Source of the DNA: Bombardia bombarda
Lineage: Eukaryota > Ascomycota > Sordariomycetes > Sordariales > Lasiosphaeriaceae
DNA: 64,000 nucleotides
Direction of reading: 5' to 3'
Assembly (NCBI GenBank): GCA_030512295.1
Contig: JAULSR010000004.1
Coordinates: 1,674,001-1,738,000, forward strand
Part shown: positions 1 to 10,398 of the stretch, piece after piece
How positions within the stretch are numbered: the stretch's first letter is position 1
How the letters are laid out: every line of letters begins with the position of its first letter
Translations under genes and position numbers: made by a program
Notes under the pieces: generated by a model
What the model was told of the DNA's origin: nothing
Database searches by the model: none
What the model saw: only the letters and a program-made list of their open reading frames with translations

Positions 1-536
1 GATGCAAGCAAGAGACTCTCCCAGGTAAGGTAATGCACAAGTGCCGCTTATCTAGGTACCTAGGTAGTCTTACATCTCCTGCAACTTGGGCAAGACGAAC
101 TGCGAAGCATCAACCAACTAATGCAATGCAATGCCTTTGTAACATTGCGGTCGCAAAATTCTGGATCTATGATCAAGTAAGCAAGTTCAGTAGCATCTGG
201 GAAGCGGCAGCAAATCCTGTTCAAACCATGGTATCCATTCACTCAAATATATACAGTCCCCCTTAAAGGTGGATAATCTTTTGCTGGTTGCAAGTACTCA
301 CTTTTGATGTGTTCACTCCCGCTCCAAACCAGACCTTGCTACCAATTCGCAACCGTGCTTTTGCCTGCCCAATAATGCAGTATATGATGAATTCGGATAC
401 CGAAGCATACCGGCTTTCCCTTTCCCCAAATCACAACCTCAATAATCGAAAGCCGTCGCCGAGAAGGCAATGCAAATGCAAACTCATCCATCATGGATAA
501 ACCCTCCAAATTAATGCGCCTCACAGATCTCATGAC
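1..536. other. 3' flank of ILV2, no gene seen
   Basis: Short open frames here do not resemble known proteins. A perfect 12-bp palindrome (CTAGGTACCTAG) lies at 51-62. The segment is most simply the 3' untranslated and intergenic DNA downstream of the minus-strand ILV2 gene. Confidence 0.6.
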
Positions 537-2934
537 TTATCCGTGAAGGCCCGATGTGCGCTGCCGCATAACCTCTCGCCTTTTCTTGTCCTTGGCTGTT
601 TTTCATGTCAGTTGAGTCACATTATGAGAAAAGATTAAAGGGGCACATACCGCTATCCCAAGTAATAAACTCATGAAGGGCGGAGCCAGCGGGCACCATG
701 GGGAGCACGGGCACCTTCTTGTCCGTCACCACCTCGAGCAGAGCAGGACCATCCGACTCAATCAGCCACTTCAGGCTGGCGGTGACGTCTTCGGCCTTGA
801 TTACGCGTCTGTGCTGAATACCCATAGCGTCTGCCAGCTTCATGAAGTCTGGGTTCTTCTGGTGAGTGTGCGAGTAGCGATCCTCGTAGAACAGGTTCTG
901 CCATTGCGTAACCATGCCTTGTTCTTCGTTGTTCAGCACAATAACCTTGACACCGATGTTGAACTGCGCGGCAGTCCCCAGTTCCGTCAACGTCATGCAG
1001 AAGGATGCATCGCCATCAATATCAATAACAAGAGCGTCAGGCTTAGCCACCTTGGCTCCGATGGCAGCCGGCAAACCGAAGCCCATCGTCCCCAGACCAC
1101 CAGAAGTGATCATGGTGCGGGGGTGCCTCCAGCGGAAATGCTGAGCTGTCCACATCTGATGCTGGCCAACTCCGGTTGCGATGTAAGTCGTCTCCTTGCG
1201 GTGAGCAGTAAGATTACTGAGCTCCTCAATCAAGGCTTGCGGCTTGATCATGTCGTTTGAATCACCACGATCAAAGTCAGACAAGGGCCACTTTGCCTTC
1301 CACGCATTGATCTTGTCGAACCATTCTTGCCTGTCCGACATGGACTTGGCCGTAACCTGAGGAATAAGCAACTCCAGATTGACACCGACATCGCCCTCGA
1401 CGGCCTCAGTGGCTTGAACAACCTTGTTGATGTTCTTTGGCATGATCTCAAAGTGAACAATACCACCACGGCCCTCTGCGGCAGCAGCCTTAGCACCGGG
1501 TGCAAACTTGGAAATGTTAAGGGTCACGCGATCATCAAACCGCCCTCCGAGGCAGATAATGAGATCGGCTTCCTGCATAGCCATGTTCGCATACGCGGCG
1601 CCGTGCATACCCAGCATATGAAGAGACTTCTCGTCCAACTCGTCAAAGGCGCCGAGACCGAGAAGAGTGGTGGTGACGGGGATCGAGGCCTTCTCCGCAA
1701 GGGCTCTCAAAAGTTCACTGCCATTCTCCGAGAGAACGATTCCCTGACCAGCGTAGATAACAGGCTTTTTCGCAATGTTGATGAGATCGGCGACGCGACG
1801 AATCGAAGAATCTAGCTGCTTTCTGCTGAGATCGAGGGCAGCGCGGGAGGCGGCGCTGGGGAGTGTGGGAATGGTAGAGTCGGTGGGGATGGCTCTTCTC
1901 AGGATACCGGCGGTGATATCCTTGGGCAAGTCGACCAGCACAGGACCAGGCCTTCCACTTGTGGCAATCTCGAAGGCCTCGTTAATCCTTCGGGGCATTT
2001 CGGCAACACTCTTAATCATAATATTCCACTTTGTGCAGGCCCGGGAGATTCCGATAACGTCTGCTTCCTGGAAGGCGTCGCTTCCAATGGCAGTAGTCGG
2101 GACCTGTCCGGTGAAGACAACCATGGGCGTGCCATCGGCGAGGGCATCGGCCATAGGGGTAATGACGTTAGTAGCGCCGGGACCACTTGTCACCAGGACA
2201 ACTCCAGGTTTCCCCGAAGCTCGTGCATAGCCCTCAGCCATATGGCCGGCTCCTTGTTCGTGTCTCGGGAGGACAAAGTCGAAATGCGGAGAGTTGTGAA
2301 TAGCGTCGAATACGGGTAGAATGGCGCCTCCAGGGTAGCCGACTAAAAGCAACGTGTTAGTCGAACTCGACGGTGAGAAGTCCTGGTGGCATGGACATAC
2401 AAATGTGCTTGACGCCCTGTCTGTGCATCATTTCGTGGAAGATCTCTCCTCCAGTCATCCCAATGAACCTAGACAGACATCCGTTAGCCATGCCGCAACA
2501 TACAAGGGCGTGACGGCGAGGGGACGGCAGCAACATACGACTCGTCCATGTCGCTCTTGCGAGCATTCACAAGAGGCTGTACATGGCTCCGATCTTTCGG
2601 CTCGGCATTGAAGGCGGGACTCGGCTTCGGTCGTACCTCACTGTTTGTTGTTCGAAGCGCTGTTGTTAGCAAGTCTGGTTGCAAGAGTTGTGAGTCACCA
2701 AGTGGTGACAGGGGTTCCCAACGGCGCTGAGGGCGCTGAAGGGAGCAAGAGAACGTACGCAGCAGCGGGCGCCTTCGCGGCAGCCGACGTCGCCTGGTTT
2801 CTAACGTTTGTTGGGCCATTCCGTCTTGCTGTCACAGCCGAGACTTTGGAGGCGGTCGTGAAGCAGCGCTGTCGGCATGTCTGAGAATCGGCCAGCGCCT
2901 TCAAGGCGCTGGTGGCCTGACGGGAGCGGAGCAT
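537..2934 (-). CDS. ILV2: acetolactate synthase catalytic subunit, mitochondrial
   Basis: Catalyses the thiamine-diphosphate-dependent condensation of two pyruvates (or pyruvate and 2-ketobutyrate), the first common step of valine, leucine and isoleucine synthesis, in mitochondria. My model has five exons: 2934-2759, 2640-2539, 2468-2401, 2342-651 and 595-537, giving 698 codons, the usual fungal length. All four introns have GT-AG ends and matching phase. The start is the ATG at 2934, beginning MLRSRQATSALKA, an Arg/Ser-rich mitochondrial presequence. Recognisable parts are FIGMTGGEIFHEMMHRQGVK, the GYPGGAILPVFDA entry to the TPP-binding N-domain, the catalytic-glutamate region PRHEQGAGHMAEGYARA, and the C-terminal Mg/TPP motif GDASFCMTLTELGTA with NNEEQGMV. 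The small last exon adds the conserved tail KDKKRREVM...TSGLHG, which would be lost if intron 4 were missed. Regulation by general amino acid control is plausible (see the TGAGTCA sites). Confidence 0.96.
613..619. promoter_or_regulatory. TGAGTCA (Gcn4/CPC1-type) site in ILV2 intron 4
   Basis: This is a perfect match to the bZIP Gcn4/CPC1 consensus TGASTCA, inside the last intron (650-596) of ILV2. The factor is known to activate branched-chain amino acid genes. An intragenic location this far downstream makes function uncertain; a 7-mer can also occur by chance. Confidence 0.25.
2691..2697. promoter_or_regulatory. TGAGTCA (Gcn4/CPC1-type) site in ILV2 intron 1
   Basis: A perfect TGAGTCA lies in the first intron of ILV2 (2758-2641), about 240 bp inside the start codon. 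A near-match, TGAGTCG, lies upstream at 3157-3163. Fungal ILV genes are classic targets of CPC1/Gcn4, so the intron 1 copy is a reasonable regulatory candidate. This is inference from the motif alone. Confidence 0.35.
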
Positions 2935-5900
2935 CACACCGACCGTAAATCGAAAGAGCGGAGAGGGTCACAAGAATGCAGGAAAACTGGAAAGAGATGC
3001 AACAGACGAGGCTGTTACGGAGGGCGCAGATTGAAAGATACGGCCTCCTTCATAGGTTGTTGGAGGGTCAATTGGTTCGAGGAGCGAGGACGGTGAAAGA
3101 TTTCTGGAGGTGAAAGAAGCCCCAGACTTGGCGGGAACCAGCACCCGGGGCAAGCATGAGTCGACAAGCATCAAATTTTTGGACAACGATTGTGGGGTTC
3201 AGGACTTGTCTTTCCTCGATGCACGGTTCGCAATGTGGTCTTGGGTGGCGATGTCGGAAGGGACAGATGCACCCATCGGCTCGTGATTGGTGCGAAGACA
3301 GCTCACCTTCTTTTCGATCGAGAACGAGTGGCGGTTTAGATAAACATCAGTCATCATCGCCATCTTTCCCTATTTCTCTTCTTGCATCGGGGTGCTTTTC
3401 TGAGACTACAACCGATTCTCTATCAGAGGGACTGGGCGTAGAGGGCTCCATGTTTTCTTCTTAACCGAAGTCTAGCAACTGTCTAGCTTAGAGCCCCTTA
3501 GCAGTTTTATGTTGCGCGCGTGATGCCTGCCACGGCGAGTCCAATTGCCCAGCTGTCTACCGTGCACCAGGTGGTACTCTTTCCTCTGTCGGCTGGGTGG
3601 AATTTGCGGGGAAGGCAGCCAATTGACAACCAGCAGTCATTCCCCACGAGGAACCTGGAACGACCTGACCTACCTGCCTGACATTCCATGCCCGTGCGTT
3701 TTGAACGATCCGATGGCCCGCTCCTTTTGGTTATTTCCTCGGGTCTGGGCCCTGGCACATAAACGCTTACAAAGCGCTACGACTTAATTGGGCTTGTGCA
3801 TCGGAAGGCACAGGGCAAACATCAGCGTTCAAGGGGACCGGGCATGTTTCGCAACGGGGATCGTTGCGGTTCCGTTGCTGTTTCTGACAGAAATGGAAAG
3901 CATCCAAAAAAAAAAAAAAAGAGAATGTAATGATGTCCAACTTCATGCAAGGGACATGTGGACATGTGGCTACCACAGGTACCGAAACGTGTGGACCAAA
4001 TAGAAACAAGTTAAATCAACGCTCTTCTGCTGTGGAACCGCTGTCTCAACCGCGTCCCTAGTAGGAGGGAATGCCACTCCTTCTCTGCAGGGAGCGCCGC
4101 ATGGCAGCCAAAATCGCACAATATCCCGCGCCTTGGCAGCCCCATGTTGTCGAGCGACCCAGCAAATTTGAAAGGATGAGAAACCCGGCCATGTTCTAGG
4201 TTTCATCCCAAGGTTTCCGTTCGAGCCGTTAATCGATCTTTGCTTGTTTCGTTTGGGTTATCATTGGGGGTGTCAATCCGATGCCTTAATGCCCTTCAAC
4301 CAAAGTCATATTTGGGTACTTCTATCGTGAGCGAATCACAGTATTATTCATGTGTGTTGTTAAACCAGTTTTTTATCCAACCCCATTTCAAGGTGGTGCT
4401 AGGATGAAGTAAGTGCTGAAGCATCTATTCTAGGCGTTGAAACGGAGTGTGTGTGGGCTGAATGAGGGCATTTTAAAATGTTTGAAGGATGCATCTCGAA
4501 GCGAATTGACCAAATGGTAAGTATAGAGAAAATTACATAGAAGCTGTTAGCGAATACTGCTTTAGTTGACTGATACACCGTGGTCGTTTAACACTGGTAA
4601 GCGGTTTGAGGCCATGAGACAACCCGCCTTTAACACTCAAAATGCGTGCCATCGCCGTACTACGAGCATACAGTGTGGTCAGCTATCAGTACGTGAGCGT
4701 CATGCTTCTGTTGCGTATGAGAGATATACATATCGCCCCCGCTTCAAGCAAGCAGGATTACTGAAAGTCTTCACTTCTCTGATGTTCATTCACGCTTGTG
4801 GGACAAGAAACTGGCCCAGTAAGTATCCTAGCACCGTTTTGAGAGAAATAGCAACAAAAGATACGTCATGAATTTACAACTTATCATTCTCCTCCTTGTA
4901 CAATCAGGTGTGGCGTTAAAATAATGTCTAGTTTACTTTAGGACTAATACACGGTCTCAAAATAAAAGGGGCAGTAAAAGGGGCAGGTGGAATGATGTAA
5001 GATGTACCGCAAAGAAGGTGCTGCGACGCTAAATTATATCACCATCAGTATCTTAATGATAAAAGGAATCACATTCAGCATCGAATGGAACAGGCAAGGC
5101 AAAACCCGAGACAAAGAACAAAAACCCGATTCGTTGGCACGACAACGGATTTCCCCGACAGATATAAGGACGTACCTCAAGGTACAGCTTTGTCCTCGAA
5201 ACGACAACCTCACTTGATCATAGTATCGCCTTGTGTACAGGCCACCCAAACCATAACAGACCCATAGCACTTAAAGACAAGCATCAACGCCACAAGCAGG
5301 GATAGCCCATTTGACACCACGTATAATCACCTCGAACAGTAGAACGCCACATACTACGGTACTCACCTCATTTGCGCAGGATAAGAAAGGTACACAGTCT
5401 ACCATCAACGCCGATCTCTCCGCATCCATCTCGACACTACCCTGTATCTGTCATGAGCCTCATTAACGACATACCGAGGGTTTGGTACACATTAAATAGG
5501 TAGTGACAAGGACAGGGGCGTGGGCAGTAGGATGATGCAAACAAACAAAGAAAAAGGATAGTTGCACCATCGCGCGGACCATGCAGGGGGTCGACCCGAC
5601 TGCCAGGTTGCACATCCAAACCCGTGTTTGCGAAACATTATTTTGACTACAGGCTATGACTTCTCAGGAATAAGACGACTTGATGGGTAGGTATATTCGC
5701 TGTGATACCTTTGAGATTTACGAGTAGAGCCCCTCGGCGGCACACATCTGCATCATTTGGCTCGTTGTTCACGACGTGAATGATAGATTTAGCGCACCAT
5801 CATAATGAAGATAGACATGGTAGCAGACATAGATCAAGGCCAAGAAGATGAGCAAACATCAGCCAATAAGACAAATATCATCGAGCTCGAATTAAGTGAT

Positions 5901-6560
5901 ATAAATAAAACAATACAGAAAGCCACTCTACCCTCCTTGCTTCCCAAAGAAGATCATACAAGTTCCTAGGTAACCATTGCCGCAGTGGCAATAATCATAA
6001 AACATCCATAAAGACATAAGCCAGATACTAAAAGGAAATATAGCAAAATAAAAGTTCAAAAGCTCCATTATCGCCAAGAAACCGAGAGACAAAGTCATCA
6101 AATTGATCTATCGCCGAATAGAGCCGCATCGTTTTGAGTTTTGGTGTGCCGAAGGTGTGTGCGTGTGTAGGTGTAAGTCGTATCTGCAAAAAACGCCATG
6201 ATCGCATCCGTCGACGCCAATAAAAGCAGACGGAATAGAATGAATATGCAAAATCCTTTACATGCCGTCCCTGGAAATGTGGTAAAATTGACACGATATG
6301 GTTAGCTTCTTGCCTCTCTCTTTGCTTCAGTTGCTGTTGGCGGAACGTGTGAGTTAAGAGGCGACTCATTGTCTTTTAGGTAACACACGAAAGAGAGTTA
6401 GGAACCGTTCTAGTTAGAGAGAGAAGGAAGCCTTCTCACTTGAAGCCATGCTCGCGCACGCTGGGATAGGAAGGGGATGTAAAAGGTTGTTGAAAAGGGG
6501 GAAGGGGGGGGGGGGGGAAATAACATATACAGAAGACATAGGAAATAAGGGGAGGGTCAC
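2935..6560. other. Intergenic region upstream of ILV2, no gene supported
   Basis: Roughly 3.6 kb without a convincing gene. The part nearest ILV2 (2935-3500) is its likely leader. A 34-codon minus-strand ATG frame at 3451-3347 (starts MEPSTPSPSD, ends in four acidic residues) could be an upstream ORF or the start of an unrecognised small gene. An A-tract of about 15 lies near 3905-3920. The stretch 4200-5300 is AT-richer. A run of 14 G lies at 6504-6517, in the probable 3' UTR of the next minus-strand gene. Confidence 0.5.
6504..6517. repeat. Homopolymer of 14 G
   Basis: An uninterrupted run of 14 G lies 44 bp beyond the conserved stop of the minus-strand gene at 6561, so it is C14 in that gene's transcript. 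Runs like this are prone to slippage and sequencing error. Its nearness to the broken reading frame argues for checking base quality here. Confidence 0.85.
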
Positions 6561-7450
6561 CTACAGCAACGCAAGTGTCAAGTCGCCATGGATATGCGCC
6601 TTAAGTTCGATCTCAATCTCCAAGTTCAGCTCCAGCCGCAGCTTGAGGGATTCTTGCCGCCGCTGTCACCCGCCGGCTGCTGTTGCTGCTGCATCATCAT
6701 CTGCTGTTGTTGCTGTTGCTGCTGGTAGAGCATCCTTTGCTCTTGGCGGTATGACATTTGGTTGTCATCATTGTTACGACGACGGGACCGAGACTTCTTC
6801 TCGTCGCGCCTGTCGTCAGCGCGCTGCATCTCGCGATCTTGCTTCTTTGATGTCTTCTTGCTCTTCTGCATCCACTTTGGTTGAGGTGCCTCTTCGTCTT
6901 TGGGGGTGGCAGGTTGCGAAGAACCGGGTGTGCTGCCTCCATCATTGGTAACAGCGGTCGTGGGAGGGCGAGCGCGGCGCTTGCTCTTCTTTACCGGTTC
7001 CGGCTCAGGCTCAGGCTCCGACTCCGATTCAGACTCAGACTCAGATTGCTCCTCGTCTTCCTCCTCATCCTCCTCTACATCCGGCTTCTCTTCCTCTTCC
7101 TCTTCTTCGGGTTCACTCTCGACGACCTCGGCCTTCTTGGGCTTCTTTGCCTTCTTGGATTTGGCAGACTTCTCAGCCTTTTTAGCGCTTTCGGGCTTGA
7201 TGGCCTTGTCAGCACTGTCGGATTTGTTGGCCTCATCAGCTTTGTCGGCATTGTCGGCGACAGGGGCGGCAGGAGTAGGTTGCGTCGTCTCCTCTGTTTG
7301 AGGTTGGGACTGAGAGTCAGGCTGCTCGACCTTATTCTCGCCTTCTCCTAGCTTCGGAAGCTCCTCGTTATTGGTAGTTTTCTGCGCAGTTATGTTAGCG
7401 CAACTGAACGTTCATAATGGAGGTTCACGTGCTATGCTTACAGAATCCAT
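6561..7450 (-). CDS. Low-complexity protein ending in the LKAxIHGDL motif; frame broken near the 3' end
   Basis: Function unknown. Exon 1 (7450-7442) encodes only Met-Asp-Ser. A 60-bp intron (7441-7382, GTAAGC donor, GCGCAG acceptor) leads to exon 2. The product is rich in Lys, Ala and Glu, then carries an acidic tract, alternating Ser-Glu and Glu-Pro repeats, a basic stretch, and a Gln/Met tract. The frame from 7381 stops at 6626. The conserved C-terminus (KLRLELNLEIEIELKAHIHG, then DLTLALL, stop at 6561) lies in another frame. It can be reached by one extra base near 6650-6656, or by a 125-nt intron (6777-6653) that removes the Gln tract. The same C-terminus ends the gene at 10012. The lesion may be a real indel in a repetitive segment, an assembly error, or a sign of alternative splicing. 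Confidence 0.7.
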
Positions 7451-8220
7451 GGTGATGTTATTCAGTTTGTTGATCTGTAAGTCAAGGTTGTAGTTGGAAG
7501 TATTACTGAGTACAAAAGGAGAACACAAGCTCTAGAATAGCTAGTGGTGTTGAGGTTTAATAGATATGCTCCTAGGAGTTATTTTCAGGATCGGGGTCCA
7601 AGGGTCCAGAAAACCCTTCGAAAAACCCCTAATACATCATGCTTTTACACGAGCAAAAACCCGCTTTGGCGCTGGCTGAGCCTTCTTTCTGGGATCATAC
7701 TTCATGGCATTGGCAGCCCAGTGACGACATGTCAGGCGGAGATGGGAACCTTACAACCGGTTTCCGAGACAGGACACGGCAGAACACGACTACAGAGAAG
7801 ACTTCAACCCCAATGGTAAAGAGATTGCGGCTGGGGATGGAGGGGATGACGTTGAGCTGCATGGGGGCTGGCCAACCGGAACTCGCCTGCGACTGATTAT
7901 GACATGCTTTAGACGTTCTGGAAACAAGACAATCTAGCTGCATGAACATGACATCGAGAGAGGCAAGGAGAGGGAGGGGTGTGTACGAAAAGACTGGGCC
8001 CGCTGGGGCGGGTAAAATGTGCAAGATCCGGGTATATGACGAAGGCAAGCCAGCCGACTCAGCTGTGGGTGTCTTTGCGGTATTATGCTGAACATCTGGA
8101 ACTCGCCAAACTTGCCTCGACTTCAATGCCTTGCCCCGGCATGACAAGTTGATTCTACTCAATTTCACAAGCCTGACAAAGAGAAACAACAACGAAAAAG
8201 CAACTGACGACGAAAAGAAA
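7451..8220. promoter_or_regulatory. Shared divergent promoter region
   Basis: About 770 bp separate the start codons of two divergently oriented members of the low-complexity gene group (minus gene at 7450, plus gene at 8221). No protein-like frame is evident. The arrangement would allow coordinated expression, but no specific operator was recognised. An in-frame upstream ATG at 8131 could extend the plus-strand protein. I treat that segment as leader because the family usually begins directly at the hydrophobic segment. Confidence 0.4.
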
Positions 8221-9263
8221 ATGGTCATCGGACTACTCGTGATCGCGGCGATCCCCACGACTATCGGTGTCTGCGAGGCACTGAGCGCACAGAAGAAGGC
8301 AGACGCAGCGGCCAAAGAGAAAGCCAAGTTCCACCTGACGGTCACCGTATCGCTGGATGGAAAACGGCCAGTGGAGTGCTGGTGCATACTGAAGGATGGG
8401 AGGGTGAGTCGATGAATCCACACACCACCACCACCACCCCAGGATCGCCCCTGCTTTTCCCCCTGCACCACGGGGGCTTCCAGCCACACCTGTCACCGAC
8501 TGGCTCCAAAAGCTGGCTGGATATGACATCAGGCACGGGAGAAGGCTCCTGCTTCCCCCCCCCACTAACACCATGGGGATGACTCTGACTGACAATGGGG
8601 CACCACACATGACAGTTCTGGATCGACCATCCCGCCTTCCCCATGCCGGGCCACAAGTTCACGGGATATTACTTCACGTATCCGTCCGAGGCGCAGCACC
8701 TGGGTATGGTGAGCACGATAGCCGACGATCCGCCCATGCTCAACTGGATCTTCGTCGACAAGGACACCCACATGGTGCGGCATGGAGGGCGAGGGGAGAC
8801 GCTGGGTGGCCACATTATCGGGCCGTGGTACTGGAGCGCCGACGAGCAGCGGCTAACGCTCGAGGGCGATGATTCGAACTTTGTTGCGGTCCAGGATGAA
8901 AACAAGAAATGGTCGATCGCGTGGGATCGAGATGGGAGCATACGCGGCAGCAACGGCACGGGTCAAGGCCAGCGACCAACGAGACGGAGAAAGGAGAGAA
9001 AAGGAGGTGGGAGCGTTTCAAGCGAAACGGAGGCAGGAGAAGAAGACTCGGAGGAGGACTCGGAGGAGGACTCAGACGACTCAGAGGAAGAAGACTCACT
9101 GGACGAAGAAGACTCGCAAGACGAAGGAGAGGAGGGGGGGAAAGCACAAGGCGGGTCCAAAAAGCGCCCGCAACTGTGGCTTCCGATCAAGTTGCATCGC
9201 AGATTGCAGCTAGGCATGGAGAGCCGGTACGTCAAGGGCGACAAGGGCGACCGTGAGGGTTGA
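8221..9263 (+). CDS. Fungal membrane-anchored protein of unknown function with acidic C-terminal region
   Basis: Function unknown; I recognise the family only as a widespread, uncharacterised Pezizomycotina protein. Exon 1 is 8221-8403 (donor GTGAGT) and exon 2 is 8616-9263, both in phase, giving 276 residues. It opens directly with a hydrophobic segment (MVIGLLVIAAIPTTIGV), probably a membrane anchor, followed by an Ala/Lys/Gln-rich helix. Exon 2 carries the core: GHKFTGYYFTYPSEA, then DDPPMLNWIFVDKDT and HIIGPWYWSADEQRLTLEG, ending in a W-x-I/L-x-WDRD-like motif. The last third is Ser/Asp/Glu repeats (EEDSEEDSEEDSDDSEEEDS) followed by a basic tail. Its place between two LKAxIHGDL genes and near two DUF3659 genes suggests a related role, by inference only. 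Confidence 0.8.
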
Positions 9264-10011
9264 ACCCAACGTTGAACCTGACCCGTTAGGGAATGAGCTT
9301 AGGCGCGTTAAGGTGCGAGGGTGCGTTGTGGACAAGAGAGTGCGCTTGGAGCCTTAGAGTGCGGTACTTGGCAGAGATGTGGAGACGCGTAAAGTGCACC
9401 TGCCGTCCGGGGGTAACATTGGCGTTATGTGCGGTTTCAGTCCAGGTGGATGGCGTTGTCGTGCAGAGTCTAAAATTTACTTGGCGAATTGGATGCGCAT
9501 TGTCCGGCCTAGGCCCCTGTATTAGACCCACACCCCCCTTGTCTGCCTCCTTGACATCCGGTGTCCATGATCCTCGACCGAGAAAAGGGCTGTGAATGCA
9601 ACTAACTGGGACCTTCTCGGCTGGGAAACTCACCATTTGACGACATCGGTGGGTGGTCTGCGAGGTCTGTAAGCAGAGCGCATAGCGCAGACGACCCAGC
9701 ATCAAAATAAGTTTTCTCAATCCCCAAGTCCAAGTCCCCCCAGCCCTGATGCCGATGACTTCATTGTGGTGCTTGTCTCGTCTCGAACCCTGTTTTTGCC
9801 CCCCTCTCGACTGTTGTCTCTCTTTCGTTCGATATTGCCTTAAAGAGACTGCCACCTCACCGTCCCGACGGTTTTAATAAATGCATCTCAAACCACACTT
9901 CATTTAGACCCCTAGCCAACCAGCCCAACAAACCTTTCAGCCCATCACTTTGTGTACCTGTCATCTCACTACTACCACCACACAACCAAACCAAACCAAC
10001 TCCTAAACATA
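9264..10011. other. Intergenic and promoter region
   Basis: No gene-like frame. The last 120 bp are pyrimidine- and CA-rich (TCATCTCACTACTACC, then repeated CCAAACCAAA), typical of a filamentous-fungal transcription start and leader just ahead of the ATG at 10012. Confidence 0.5.
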
Positions 10012-10398
10012 ATGGCATCCCGAAGCAGCTCAGACGAGAAGAAGCCCAAGCGCCAGCAGAAGCAGGTCCAAGAGGCCTACGAGTCTGAAGGCGAGGAGTC
10101 CGAGTCTGACTATGCGCCTCCCCCACCCCGGAGACGCAACCAGTCCCGCCGGCAACAAAAGGGCGGCGGCGGCCCTCTTGACAACCTCGCTCTCGACAGC
10201 GTGCAGAACACGGCAGGCGGCCTCGTCAACGGCGCCACCGGAGCACTAGGCGGTATCGCAGGCGGCGCCGTCCAACAGCAAGGCGGCGGCGACAAGGGCA
10301 AGAGTGACACTCTCCGCCTGCGGCTCGACCTCAACCTTGACATTGAGATTACTCTCAAGGCAAAGATCCACGGTGATCTTGAACTCGCTCTCTTGTAA
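10012..10398 (+). CDS. Small protein with C-terminal LKAxIHGDL motif
   Basis: A 128-residue single-exon gene of unknown function. The start at 10012 follows a CA-rich leader; a longer in-frame start at 9952 reads through apparent leader sequence. The first half is charged and disordered (Lys/Gln then Glu/Ser), followed by a proline run and Arg-rich patch. A Gly/Ala-rich middle (GLVNGATGALGGIAGGAV) could form a glycine-zipper-like hydrophobic segment. The last 30 residues alternate hydrophobic and charged residues (LRLRLDLNLDIEITLKAKIH, then GDLELALL), as expected for an amphipathic beta strand. This end is nearly identical to the displaced C-terminus of the gene at 6561-7450, so the two are divergent paralogues or share a docking module. 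I know of no assigned function. Confidence 0.85.
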   Translation: MASRSSSDEKKPKRQQKQVQEAYESEGEESESDYAPPPPRRRNQSRRQQKGGGGPLDNLALDSVQNTAGGLVNGATGALGGIAGGAVQQQGGGDKGKSDTLRLRLDLNLDIEITLKAKIHGDLELALL

